Shown here: piece after piece, positions 20,901 to 35,900 of the stretch | How positions within the stretch are numbered: the stretch's first letter is position 1 | How the letters are laid out: every line of letters begins with the position of its first letter | NCBI RefSeq assembly: GCF_036588685.1 | Contig: NC_086375.1 | Location: 52,026,955 to 52,090,954, forward strand | Length of the DNA: 64,000 bases | Origin: Mytilus trossulus | Lineage: Eukaryota > Mollusca > Bivalvia > Mytilida > Mytilidae | Direction: 5' to 3' | Position numbers and translations under genes: made by a program | The notes under the pieces: generated by a model | Seen by the model: only the letters and a program-made list of their open reading frames with translations | The model's database searches: none | What the model was told of the DNA's origin: nothing

Positions 20901-23900
20901 ATGTATAAACAAGAGAGTAAAGTAGCAACACTAGTTTACAACAAATTGATATGTAGGTTCACTATAAAGCCATTAAATGTATTGATTATAAATCTTATTC
21001 TTGCACTTCATACCTCAGGAGATGTTTTAATCTAATTTTGCATGCATATATGAAAACTTTCTGTCTGTCAGTTGACAATGATTGAACTAGTTTGTTGTAC
21101 TTGTACATGTAAGTACTTTTAGGTCAATTCTCTTTCCACTGCTATTCTTAAGATGTTGCCTTAGTTACAATATAATGAGTATGAAGTAAATGTCAGTTTT
21201 GTTTAGTTTCTTTGTATTGTTTCACTATTATCCTAGCTTAGTGGGAGGCCACTTGAGTACAATAAATACATCTTATTCAGTCACATACCTTAATGTGTCT
21301 ATCTCATGCAATGATCTAATTCTCAATAAGTTTGATATAGTACAACAACACTGTATTCCTTATTCCCAAAGGAATGTATTTCCTTCAAAATGTATTATAT
21401 AGTTGTCAATGCTTTGTTAATTTTGTAATATTTAACAAACTGTTTGATAAAAACATTTGAAATGGTCTAATTGACCGTAATTTTTTTTAGGGATATAAAA
21501 TGGAAATAATATTCAACTTACCTTTGTTGAATTTGCTTTGATTACCTTATATACTTTATACATGTACCTCTGATTTCATAGATAACTTTATACATGTACC
21601 TCTGATTTCATAGATGACTTTATTCGTGTAACTCTGATTTCATTGATGACTTTATACATGTACCTCTGATTTCATAGATAACTTTATACATGTACCTCTG
21701 AATTCATAGATAACTTTATACATGTATCTCTGATTTCATAGATGACTTTATACATGTAACTCTGATTTCATAGATAACTTTATACATGTACCTCTGATTT
21801 CATAGATAACTTTATACATGTACCACTGATTTCATAGATTACTTTATACATGTACCTCTGATTTCATAGATTACTTTATACATGTACCTCTGATTTCATA
21901 GATAACTTTATACATGTACCTCTGATTTCATAGATATCTTTAAACATTTACCTCTGATTTCATAGATTACTTTATACATGTACCTCTGATTTCATAGATA
22001 ACTATATACATGTACCTCTGATTTCAGCAAGAACAAGAAAGATTTGAAAAGATCATGCAGCAAACAGAAGAAGGAGAACTGTTAGTGGAAAAGTAAGTTG
22101 TGAAATATTAAGTTATATCATTGGTTATTAAAACAGTAAAACAGAACCAATTTCCAAAGAAAGATGTGTAATTTTACATATTTAGGAGTACTTAACCATG
22201 CTTATATGGACTATGAAGAAATGGAATTTCATACTAAAACTGTCCACATTTCTGCATTCAGATTCTAAGACTCTCCCCATAACTATGCATTGTGTGTATA
22301 AGACAGATATCCTCAACTTCTTGCATATCTTTTATATATTTTTTGATATCTGAATGTCTTGCAAACTTACCTGTTTGTAAAAAGTATTAAAACGAAGCAT
22401 AATCAAATTTCTGAGTATTTTCACTGTCTTTCAGTATAAAGAAATTTGATGAAAAAACAAACATTTGATCTTTTTGTCTTGTCAATGACCAAGGGTTTGA
22501 AGACTGATTGATTGTGCAGTCATTAATCATGGCTTTTTATTCATCATTGAGCATTGGCAGATCCAGGGGTTCGACCCCCCCCTTTTTTTGGAGGATACAT
22601 GCATTTGAATGGGAGCATATAGTTGGAACCCCCCTTTACTCTGGGTCGGGAACCCCACTTTTTAAAATGGCTGGATCCTCCCCTGTTGAGGGTCAGTTTT
22701 TGGGTTAATCTGATAAATGAACTTCATCAAATTTCACAAAGCTTGGATAGAAGCTTCTTCATAAAGAATTTTTCTTTCATTATTGAATTTTCTTAAATTT
22801 TTCAATATACAAGGGTTAACTGCCATAACAAAAGTCCATTCCTACAACATTCAATACCAAATATTTAGTAAATCCTGGTGTTTTAAAAATACTTATGTTC
22901 TTGTTTTCCAAATTAAAAAAAAGGTTGAAATTTCTTAGGTGGATATATATTGTGACTAACAAGAAAGTATGGTAGAGTCTAGATATGTTCATTTTGTTCT
23001 CAACTTTAAAAGGTTATTTCTTTACATCACATAAAGTCATAATAATGTTTCAAAACTGAAATAGACCCATCAGCTCATTTGAGTATAAATCATGATTATC
23101 ATTTATATACTTGACATGTAAATGGAAGGTATGAAGCATACACTAATAAAACATCTCATATCAGTGGGTATGGCATTAATAATTGCAATTGCACTTGTTT
23201 ATTGGTAACATGGGTATTTCTTGGTGACTGATATTTTTTTATGACTGTAAGCTTTATCCTCATAAAGGGACTCAACAACACATATAAATGTATGTTGTTT
23301 GAGATAGTTTGAAACATTCATATCCATGTCACAGTATTAACGACAATAAAAGCATTACACTAGCTAAATGACGTATAGACAGAAAAATAAAAACTAAGTA
23401 TTATACAATTGTCTGATACATGTAATATTTAACCTTAAGCCTCAATTTAAATGATTCAGATAGTTCAATTCTGACAGGTTGTGGAGCATTTTAACCTAAA
23501 TTTTATGCTCTTAATAGTCAAGTGAAACTTTTGATTCTTAGTGTGTCGATTTCTTGTAAGAAGATATCCTTTGACCTTCATCTAATTTTTTTACGAGGGC
23601 AAACAAATTTGCGGCTGTAAATTGGTATCACATAGTGGTCAGCAAGTTTGTTTTGTATGTTTTTGTTTATTACCCCCCTACCGAGGAGTCAAAGAGAACT
23701 TTAGGATTGCATTCTGTCTGTCTCTATTCTAAAAATGAACAGTTTTCCGCACTTACATTTTCTTCTTCATGCTGGAAGAAATAAACCTGATATTTATTAT
23801 ATAGAAAAAATAGTTAATAATTTAAACCACGACAAGTTATAGATCAATTTAGCATTTTGTTCCAATTTAAGGTAGATCATAAGTATATATTTTTGAGACA

Positions 23901-26900
23901 GAATTTTCTTATAATTTGCCAAAATAAAGATTTTACTATGCTTTTTTCAAAAAGTATGGTCACTGTGCTATTTTTCAAGCTATGAATCGTTGAAAATCGC
24001 CCAAATTTGGTTACTTTGTTTATGAAAAAACACATTAGTGTGCATAAAAAAAAATCCATGAGATAGAATTTTGAAATAAATTGTGAGAAGATACTGTGAA
24101 AGTACTTTTATTCATGGGGTACCAATTTTCTTGGTTTTCGTGGATGACTTAATCCACGAATTTAAGTGTCCGACGAAATAAAATAACCATTGTCCAAATC
24201 AAAGCATGAAAAGATTCCCATTTAGGTTTGACTACTGATATGATCTAGAGAATATGTTAAATAAACTCGAATCTGAGAATATTTTAATAGCTGTCACAGA
24301 ACTACAACTGCACACAGGATTATACCCATTTAATCTTTGATAACCAAAACTGTACAACTTTTGATCTTTTAAATTCTTATAAAAAAAGCTTTTTCGATGG
24401 AAGTCACATTTTTTCGGTATTGATATGCAAGTATGATAAAGTTCATTTTATATTCTCATAGTTGTCGTACATATAGGAAATAATAATTTCATGCTGGGCT
24501 TGATTTTGATAAGAATTATTTGACAATTATAGATAAGATAAGATAAGATTTATTTTATTAAAGTGTCACCATCCATTACAATATCAATATATATATATAC
24601 ACATAAAGTCATAAGAACCCAACATTTATGTAAAAGGATGCCAGCCGAAAACGACTTATGAGACACTATCATTAAAATAAACATCTAATACATACATAAA
24701 AGGACAGCTTTGATATATTTAAAATGTATTTCGTAAATTAAAAAAATAAATAAAAAATAACAAAACATATATAATTTCTAGATGACATGTTTTTGTCGAT
24801 AAAACATATGATAAAGGGAACTAGCTAAAAGAGGAACCATATTCTCATTACACATAAGATAACGAAGTTTTTCAACATCACATAAATTCTCAAAATCAAC
24901 ATTTAAAAGACAGGCTTTGGCATATGATTCATGTCTGATATCAGAGTAAAAACAACAATTAAAAAGAAAGTGTTTTTCATCTTCAATTTGGCTACTATCA
25001 CAAAAAATACATAGATACCTTTATAGCATTTGTTTATGATACTGATTTCTTAAGGTGACATGTTTATGGCCTTATTAACACCTTTGATGGTCCTTAATCT
25101 GTTGATAACTTTATCTTGGGTTAAAATGTAATTAGTGTTGTCACTACGATCTATACGCGTCAATGTTTACTTTGCAATTTCCTTCAACCAGACTATTTGT
25201 AACCTTTGTTTCTAAAGGATTTAATTTTTCATTTTTTTTTTTAGAAAAGTTAAATCCACGAATTTAAAAACCCACGAACATGTAAATATTGGCAAAACCC
25301 CGAAAATTGATACCCACGAATTAAAGTACTTTCACAGTAGGTTTCATAATATGTTTTAAGAAAATAAAAGAAAACAAATAACTAGACCGATTTTGTACTG
25401 TGATTGTACAATCCAAGATAGCGGTATAATATGAACCTACATGTACCTTAATGATTTTTTAACCAGTAATAGAATAAGTATTGACTCACAGAATGCTCGT
25501 TTTCATGTAAGATATAATCATATCAACTACAAACTCAACAATATCAATTTATGTAATGTAGCTGTCTTTCCCTTGAGTTTGATTTCTGCCTGAATATTAA
25601 GTATTCCAACAAACTGCTATTTATTCTTCAATATATGTGGTCTAGTTGATTTAAGCAATCTGTAAAAGTTTTTCTGAATAGGTCAGTATGATAATGACCA
25701 CTAGGGGTAGGTCAATGATATTTGTATGCAGTTCTATAAGCTTTCAGTGGAGACTATTTGACCCTTCCCTTAATTCATGTTTCATTGACTTTGAAACTTT
25801 TACATAGTTTAATGATAATGTCAGAATAATAATATGAACCACTAATGGTTAGTCAATGATATTTGGTGTTCATTGTAAAACCATTTACAGACAGATTATT
25901 TTACCCTGTCCCTCAGTCTTTGTGATAAGGTCAGTTTTATTTGGTGTACAGTTGTATTAGCATTGTCATGACTTATTTATATAGAAATTGATTCATGGTT
26001 CATAGGTTGATAGTTTACCAGTTGAATTATTGCCATTTTAATTTCAACATTTGCACTGTACTTTTAAAATTACATAATTGTGACTGCATCTCTCCAAAAT
26101 TATACCACAAAGGGATGGTAGGGATTGACTTTGGGCGGTTATGGCTCAGACTGTTTAGGAATTAGGGGCAAAAAAGGGAGAAATACAAGAGTTTCCTGGT
26201 TAATGGACAATTAAATAGCAGTTCAAGGGAGGTAATCCAAAGACATTTAAAGTACAATGTTGTTAAATTATGTAGAAAGAAATGTTGTGCTGTCAATTTA
26301 TTTTTAGAAGTAACTATCAAAGGAATATTGATTTTAGCCATGATAATGTATCTCATTCTCTATTTTAAGACTTTTTAATGTATTTGGATTGGTAATTATG
26401 GTTGCAAAACCCTGGGGAAAGATTTTTTTGTTGGAAAAAGGGGGGCATTTCTTTCTCATTTCAGATTTCATTTCAGAAATTAAAAAGAAACTTTCTTCAA
26501 ACAATAATATTTTTTTTGCACAAAAGCAGACAAAAGAATTGAATATAAATTTCAAATCATATATAAACCAATTCTAAGTTCTTTGTCAGTTATTCTGTGT
26601 CAGAGACCTATTACGTGTCAAATATTTAACCACAATCCAAATGCAAACCACCGGGTGTGGGAATTTCTTGCTACATTGAAGTTGTTGGTGACCTTCTGCT
26701 GTTGTTTTTTTATTTGGTCGGGTTGTTGTCTCTTTGACACATTCCCCATTTCCATTCTCAATTTTATGTATCAAGCGTGAATATTGTGTCCATTTTTGCC
26801 ACACCTGTTCTGGGTTGGACCTCTGCCCTCATCTCCAGCTGGGCTAAGCAAAGCATTTTATTGTGTAATTATAATGTATTTGAGTTTACTCATTTGAATA

Positions 26901-29900
26901 AGATTTTTAAGTGGGAGTTTTTCTTTTATTTCATATCTGCATTCCTATTTCCATTGATTCTCCATTCAAACACATGCTATTGATAATTAATATCCAGACC
27001 AGTATACATCTTGTTATGGATATAAAACTGTTGTGTCTGCTTTGATAATAGTTCAATAACCATGATTACAGGAGACATTTTCTCTGGAATTGTTACTAAA
27101 TTAAATGTTTTATCTGAAAGGTATATTTGCAGCCCAGATTAATTAGAGTGTAAGCCATGTATTTTAATACTCAAAGTTATTTACAGTAACATTTAAGTTT
27201 TGCTTCCTAACTACAGGAAATGAAGAAAACCTGATTTACTAGATCAATCCCTTTTAGTATTCTATATTGATTAGAATTACATCATACGATTCAAACCAAA
27301 ATAGACCAATACACTCCCTTATAAAGAATTTCATTCAATGTCCTGTCCTATCAGTTTTAATCTTAACTTGGTGATCCTAAAATGGAATCACTGCAGACTG
27401 AACCTTAACGCAGATTCTTTCATTATTTTCCAGCTTTTAGATAATTTGTGGGGATTTAACTCTGTGATGGTAAGCTTAAAGATTATTGAGGATTATTGAT
27501 GGAAACTGGAATTTGACTTGATGTGTAAAATAGTATTATGTAATATTGATTTAGCTCAATGTATTAACTATTACCAATAGTGTCTAGACATTGGGTTTAC
27601 TTGTAATTCACAGAGAGGTAATTAGTTCTCTTAAGTACAGAATAGGTTTTCTCCTGTATCATCCTTTCATGTGACAAAGAGGGATAACTCTGTATTGTAA
27701 CAGCAGAAAATATAACTTAATTATATTATGTCTATTGATTACAATAGCAATAATTGTCTTTTGGGATAAAGTAATGACAGAATGTCAATATCAATGCTTC
27801 AATTACTGATAAACAAATCAGGTGTTAAATTTGTGGATTGTAAATTGCACCAAATGGGACAGGTATTTATAATTTACAAAGGTGTATTTTGTGTTCTAAT
27901 TAAGGTAAAAAAGGTGTAATATCTACTGCTAAAGGTTGTAAGCTATGTTTAATTCAGTCAAGAAAAAAGTCAATAGAAAGGAAAATTGTGGTCCACATTG
28001 TTTCATCCTTCCGAGACGTGTGTACTGCACATAATAATCAATAGGGTTATATTTTACACAATTTTTAAGATGATTCATTTGAAAAGTTACAGACAATTTG
28101 AAAATGCTGAATTACAGAAATAGAAATTAAAATATTTCCCCAACATAATTAGAATTGCAGGCACTTGACCAGCTCTTGACAATGAGTCAGCTGTAATTTT
28201 CATTTCCTGTTATGGTGAAAAAGTGCAAGAGTATATGTGATTCACATTAGACTAACTAGGAAATTTTATTTGTGCTCTATTTATCTGAATTCCATTGAAA
28301 TATACATTTTCATACAAAAAGTCATTTGGTTCCTTTGACTTTGTTGAAGCTTTCAGTTACACTAAGAATATAGGTGACCATTTTTTGTTTTAATTTTTTG
28401 TGCAAGAAGTTGAATCTTTGTGGTTTTGGTTTCTTTGACCAACAAATTACAATATTCAATTATATTTTTGAAACTAATTTCAATATGCATATATGACAGA
28501 AGATATTCTTTTGTTCCTGTTGCAGCAGTCTATTAAACATTTCTATTTGGGGTCCACAATCACAAGTACATTTTGTGTTGTCACTGATGATTGAGACACT
28601 GTTCATGATCCAAGTGAGATATTTAGGCTTCTTATTTAAAGAAAATTCTGGGTAATTTTATAGATATATTCTACATAATGTTTAACTAAGTTAATACTTC
28701 AGATCCTCAAACTCTTATATGCAATAACCCTAATATTAACTCTGAAGATACTTCTTTGGCCTTACTTGCTTACCTGACTGAGAGAAAAAAACATGCTAGA
28801 GAGGGTGTCAATTTGACTGTTCAGGATCATGTATAAAATAAAGCCTTATTAACATCGTGCTATACACTCTGCATTTTACCATCCCCTTACAACAACTCTG
28901 AAGTTTTTTTTTGGCAAAGTAAATTTTCTGTCCTTAATAGATATTTCCCACGTTGCTCCAAGTTTACCCTTTCTGTAGAACCTATTGTTTGATTTTTTTT
29001 AGCTCACCTTGCCCGATCATTTTGCCGATGGGCAAAGTGATCATGAGCTTTTCTCATCACTTTGCGTCAGGCGTCTGTAACTTGTGGTCCAACTTTATCG
29101 TCTGTCGGCGTTAACTTTTACAAAAATCTTCTCCTCTGAAACTACTAGGCCTAATTAAACAAAACTTGGCCACAATCACCATTGGGTATCTAGTTTGAAA
29201 AATGTGTCCGGTGACCCAGCCAACCAACCAAGATGGCCACCATGGCTAAAATTAGAACATAGGGGTAAAATTCAGTTTTTGGCTTATAACTCAAAAACCA
29301 AAGCATTTAGAGCAAATCTGACATGGAATCACATTGTTATCAGGTCAAAATTTATCTGCCCTGAAATTTTCAGATAAATTGGACAACCCGTTGTTGGGTT
29401 GCTGACCCTGAATTGGTCATTTTAAGGATTTTTTTTCTGTTTTTGGTTATTATCTTGAATATTATTATAGATAAAGATAAACTGTAAACAGCAATAATGT
29501 ACAGCAAAGTAAGACCTAAACATAAGTCAACATGATCAAAATGGTCAATTGACCCCTTAAGGAGTTATTGTCCTTTATAGTCAATTTTTTACAATTTTCA
29601 TAAAATTGTAAATTTTTACTAACATTTTCCACTGAAACTACTGGGCCAAGTTCATTATAGATAGAGATAATTGTAAACAGCAAGAATGTTCAGTAAAGTA
29701 AGATGTACCAACACATCACCATCACCAAAACACAATCTATCTGCATCCTTTGTTTAATAAATTCACATAGACCAAGGTGATCGACACAGGCTCTTAAGAG
29801 CCTCTAGTTAATACATGTAGTCCTCATGTTCATGTATATATATATATAAAATATTTGCCACTGTGCCATTATAAAACAAACACAATCAACCATTTACGAT

Positions 29901-32900
29901 TTTTATAATGTGAAAAAATATCATGGATGTTCTGGTGTCTTTTCAATGCAAGCTCTGTTATTACCAGTAATATAAAATACTAGTCTAAAATATTAGACAC
30001 AATGTATTTAATAAATATGTCTTTGCTCTTTAATGATATCTGACCTTTTCTGTCTTCATCAAGTCATACTCATATTAAAAAGGGATATAAGCTATCACGT
30101 TAAAGTTGAATCTTAGAAAGTATGCCAGAAGGAAATTATTAGTCAGTTCAAATATATCTTATAAGTACAGATCCAGTCCTGAAGCTAACTTTTTATGTAG
30201 TTGTTAATGAGATATTATAAGGTTATATAAGTACATTTCTTTTATGTACAATGAATTTGTCAACTATAAGTGATGTAAAGGCTGAATTTACAATCACAGA
30301 ACAGGCAATAAATTTCTACTTTGGACTTTAGTGGTACATGTATCAAACTTTGGCTAGAACATAAATTAATAAAGAAGTTGTATGTTTAATATTTGTGATT
30401 TTGAAGAACTCTTGTGATACCACTTCAAGCATGTCAAGAGAATTATGTACTAACATGGGAGTGATAGTTAAAGATTTTACTGTGCAAAGTACTTTAATGT
30501 AATATAACTTTTATGTGAGGGAGGATAATCATGGATTTTGTTAATCATCATAGTAGTAGGTACAGAAAAAAACATTCATATTTTCTATTGATTTGTAAAA
30601 AAAAATGCATATTTTAAAATAATAAAATTCTATTGGTTGTGAAGTAAAAAAGTGCATACTTTAAAATATTGGCCACACTTAAAAATATTTTGGTTTGCCC
30701 AAACCCTACCCAAAGGTTGAGACAGTGGGTAGTTAGGTAGGCATTTTCCTTTTTTTTTTCCAAAAAAGAAATTGAAGTATCAGATGTTTATAAGTCTTCA
30801 TGCCTATTTGATTAAAAAAAACTTCTTCAAATCAGGACTATAAAAGAATTTGAGTAGGCAGCTTTTTTCTGGGTAGGTAGCGTTTGGGCAAACAAAACTT
30901 TTATTTATTATGGCCTAATAGAAAAAAGATTTGGTATTTAAAAAAGAGCAAATTCAACAACCTTTTAACTTAATAAAAAGGGTTCCAGTGGTTTGAAACA
31001 CCCCCTTTTTTTTTTGATGATCAATGCATTTGAATGGGGACATGTAGATTAACCCCCCATTTGTCCTGGGTTAGGAACCCCCTTTTTAAAATGGCTAGAT
31101 TTGCCCCTGGTTTGTGTGTGTTTTGTATGTAGTTTTGGTTTCAGATATTTTACTGCATCAACTTGACCCTTAGTGCACATGTTAATTGTGATGTTAACTT
31201 TACAGTATTATTGTTAATATAATGATGTAAACTTTATGAATATATGTCTTTTAAGTTTTACAGATCACTGAAGATAAGAATATGACAACCTCATCATGTT
31301 AACTTAACACTCATTCTTATTTCACATCTCTTTTCTTCATTTATTTCAGTCACCAGTTAGAAGTTTTGTTAGATGATAATACTACAACAAGAAGAAACAG
31401 AGCTAGAAAATATATATCACATGTAATTACGTAAGTTCATACTTATGTATCTTTCTCACTTTGTATCATTCAAAATATGTCATATAAATAAAGAAAATAT
31501 AGGCCAAAATATCAATGATATGCCATATAAATAAAGGAAATATAGGCCAAAATATCAATAATACAGCAACCTGCCAATAGAATTAGACCAGAACAAATCT
31601 AGAGGTCAATATCAACATCTTCAATATACTTTTATTCAGTAATATTTAAATCTACTGGTAATATTTATTTTTGATAAAATAAAAAAGTTTCCATGTATAG
31701 TATTGTACGTAGTTATTCATTATATGAAAAATAGGTTTGGAATAGTATAATAAGCAGATTAAACAACAGTATAAAACACAACAGGCTGGATCCTTAAACA
31801 ACTAAGTACCTAGTTTGTAACTTTGTGACCTCAAAGACATTCCAAGAATTTTAATGGATTGGAGAAAAAGATTTAAAAATATATATATATACATACCTTT
31901 ATTATCCATTCAATTTCATTATATATAAGCACATTTGATTAAGTGCATGATAAATTATTAATATAAGTTTTAATTTTTCATTTAGGATTCAAAGAGCTTG
32001 GAGACGTTATTGCAATGCAAATGACAAAAAACAAATTGTTGATTCAGAAGAAAAAGATGGTGATAGTGAAAAGAATGTAATGAAGGTGACACATTCAAAT
32101 GAAGCTTTGTTAGATCAAATTCAAAGTGACAAATTTTCTAGAGAATCAACTCCTGATGACAGACTTGCTAGGAATTCACTTTCACCCTGTCGGAATATTT
32201 TGTTAAACAAATTGAAAAGTGACACAGACACAGATTCTGTTTCTTCAGACTATAGTGTTGAAATTTTAGCACCACTAAGAGAATTTTCTGATGTTCATAT
32301 CTACGAAAAGAATGAACTGACAGATTCTTCTGTGAGTACAGATAAGCTAGAACGCGGAGTTAGGGAAACGGAAGAAGACTTTAGCAGACGTGTTAGGAAG
32401 ACAAATTTGCTTAGTATTGCACAAGAATTTGCTGAACTTAAAAAAGTAAATGCTGAAGCTTTACCTTTTGATTTGCACAAAAGTCAAAATTTAGTAGAAG
32501 AAACTTCTTCTAGTGAATGTAGTTCAGCTACAAGTTCTAAGAATCCATCCCAAATGAATACTCCATCAGAGGTCCGTAACAATCCATTTCAGGATTTATC
32601 AGCAACTAGTGAGACAAAAACCAAAGATCTGAACAGCAATTCTATCAAAGAAATGCTAATGAAGGAACGCAAAAACAAGTCTTCTCCAAACCAATCTCCA
32701 AAGAGGTCTGCTGTGAATGGTCAGTTAAAACAAACAATTGACATAGATGGACAGGAGGATGACTTTGATGTATACAACATTGAAACAGCCATTCCTCAGA
32801 TGGATTGGGATACCCTAGAACAACAGCTTCAGCAGGCTTCAGAGTTTGAGAGGAGAAAGAAAGAGGTAAGTTCTAGTCTTTCTAAAGTGACCTGCCAAGA

Positions 32901-35900
32901 CAGTTTTGGGGTAAAGATTTCATTTGAAATCAAGACCCTATGATACTGACTCGATATCTAAATCTTCCAAGGTTTATAACTTCTTTTTAGATAATCAAAA
33001 TATAGTGCATTGGTCATAACATTTTTCACATTCGATCTATGAACATTTCCGAAATTTATCAATGAAATATATGCCCAGATTTTATGTAACAAAATGATGT
33101 TATACTTGACAAGAACATTACATTACTTGTGCAAGGTATCTGTATATCAATGATGTCTTTGTTAAAGTTATCTTTAAAATTGGAGTTATTTCCCTTTGTC
33201 CATAATTTTAGTTGAATCAACAACAACCAATGCTTCATACAATTAATTTTACTTCTCACTGATAAATTAAAGCTATTTTTATCCTTTGGTGCTTACAAGC
33301 ACTTTCATTCTTCTTATAGAGGTGACTTTTTAATGCAGGTTTGACTACACATAGAACAAATTTAAATAGTATGTTAAAACCTGATAGTAGACCTAATTTT
33401 TTGCAACTGGTTAGCTCAGTAGTTCTACATGTATCTTCAGTGTCTAAAAGAATTGTCACAATTGACTATTCATTGCAATTGATAAGCATCATGTTGTCAG
33501 TTTTATCACCCACATGTATTAATAAACATTTACATGTTACCATATTTACGGGAGGATGTATACGTACTTCACCTCGGCATTAAAATACTTTACATTACTA
33601 GTAATTAGTAAAGTGATATCTTTGTATATGTTGTATATAGGTTTCCTAAGGATGTGAAAAAATATCAGGTTAAATCCTAATTACTGTTTCTAAGTTTGTA
33701 AATATTTGTACTCTGATTATTTTATTAATACATCTATAATAAATATTATTAGTAAAAGAATATACAAGTGTTTAGAAAAAAAAACATCTGCTCAACATTG
33801 AAAAAGAAGAGTTTTCTAGTATTTCATTTGTATTTTGAACTTGTTTGCAGTAAAACGTTACATGTAGTATTTTATTGAGGTGGGAACACATGATACAGGA
33901 GACAAAACAGTATTGTCTTGAGAAAGTTGATTAGTTAATCAAGTTATAATTAGATAAAGGATATAATTGTATTTATGAAGATTAATGGATAAAGTTTGTC
34001 TTTTTAAAAGAGGATTTGTACATGTAGACAATTTGTTTTGTAAAAGATACACGAAAAGGATGTAAAGAATCTGTAAATACCTTTCTCTCTTGTGGAATAT
34101 CTCTGAATCAATTTTGCTGAAATAATTGTATGAATGTGACAGTTGTTATCTATGGAGTATATAGAATGGATATTTTAAATGTTGACAGAAGTGTTTTTAA
34201 GTTTAACTCTATTTCTCCTGTGAATAAAAGTTCTGGAATCACTCGCCTTGATCTTCACCCAAGACAATGTAATGCTGCCCATCAACATTACTGGGTAAGT
34301 GTGTTGTCCAATGGAAATTCAAAAAAAGGATTTTATTTCGTCCAATTTTGTCACTTGTCCATATGTGATCTTTTTTGTTATCACATGGAGTCTGTCCATA
34401 AGTTTTTACACTTTGGTCTACTTTAAAACTATTGAACAAAATAAAATCAAACATTGCAAAGATGTTCTTATGAAGGTCTGTTCCAAGTGCTGTTACTTTT
34501 GTGATGATCAGATTTCAAATTTGAACCCCAGCAGAGGTCAAAGTATATACATGTAGGAGCTCTTTAATATAGGAAATTGTTTTTTTTCTTTCCTTTTCTC
34601 TAGATCTATAACAGATGAAGTGTAATGTTGTTTACTTGTGTACAACATGTAACTTTTGTTGTTGGCCAAAAAATCCCTACGTACCTACCAAACCCTACAA
34701 GGAATGGGTAGGCGTTATCAAGCAAAGAGTTTGTTTTTTGTAACATTATTATTTCTTTACAAAAAAAATATCAAACTGTCTGTTTTGTGTCCTAGAACTT
34801 TTTGCATGTTTAAAAGTCACGTCACAATTCAAACACTAAGAAATGTAACCAATTTTCAGAATTCAAACAAAAAATCATTTGATATAGAAATGCAAAACAA
34901 TTACCCGTACTTATAAATTATTTAAATTCATTTACCTTAATTTGATTCCTTTTTTAACATTGTTTAATGCTAAAAATCTATATTATTTTTTAAGTTCCAA
35001 GAAGATTAGCTATAGTAGAATGTCTGGAAATTTTTCTAGTTGATTTGACAGAGTGACATAGCATTGATGCGATACAGGTTTCCATTGAACCCTATGGGAA
35101 ATCAATTTATCTTCTTCTGAAAATAAACTTTTTTCTGATTTGTCCCTGTTTAGCAGAAATTGTCTTTATATGGCAATCATAGCACTTCTCCCTTTTTCTA
35201 TATATTGGCTATTATAATAAAAACCAAACTTGAATGTATGTTTTTTTTTTCACTTGCCAAACAATATCTTGCTGTGACTATATATAGCTATTTAAAAGAA
35301 CTTTGATAAACTGCAATTATTTTAAGATAATCACAGCAAGCTAAGAAAGACAACTCAATAGACAATAGGGATTGAGAATAGATGAACTTCCTAAAAAAAT
35401 GGCTTCAGAATGTTTGTCAATCATTGGAAGTATATAAATGTATTTATAATATAATTATATATGCCACATTAGTTTTACAATAATTTTGTTCATGGTGTAT
35501 ACTTTTATTTATAGTCTTATCATCATTACTCTTTTCTATCAGTAAATGTTCGAATTTTGGGAGCATCTTTGGAAACTTTATGTCCAACTTACCGTAATCA
35601 AACTTGGATAAATAATGCCATGGGATGGAGTAGACCTTTTCTACGTTATAGATCATGTTCTTGCATCTTTTAATTTATCATCATCAATTTAAAGTAAAAT
35701 TTGTGCAAGATTTGGGTTTCAGAAATTTATCTTAAATTTTTTCAAACCTTATACTTAACTTGAAAATTGATGTTGGGAAGAATATGATCTCTATTGATTT
35801 TTTGGATTAATACATCAAAAGTCAGCATTTCATTTTAATAGATAGACTGCAATTTTTCGAAAAGTTTATTCTAGTCACTTTATTTCTGGCCATAATAATA

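Larger units (their letters stand above)
22093..31349. other. Intron 4 of IQCJ-SCHIP1, 9.3 kb
   Basis: AT-rich with no supported exon. It contains repeats at 22555-22700, the transposon at 24092-25339, repeat fragments at 26100-26190 and 26640-26770, the element at 28999-29813, the element at 30671-30915, and a C-rich repeat at 30975-31112. The blocks 22700-24090 and 26800-28990 look non-repetitive. Confidence 0.7.

Noticed and set aside
34656..34740. Possible third copy of the 'gtttgcccaaa' inverted-repeat element
   Set aside because: Only 'ggccaaaaaatccctacgta' and 'gggtaggcgt' resemble it; ends and order are not conserved enough.
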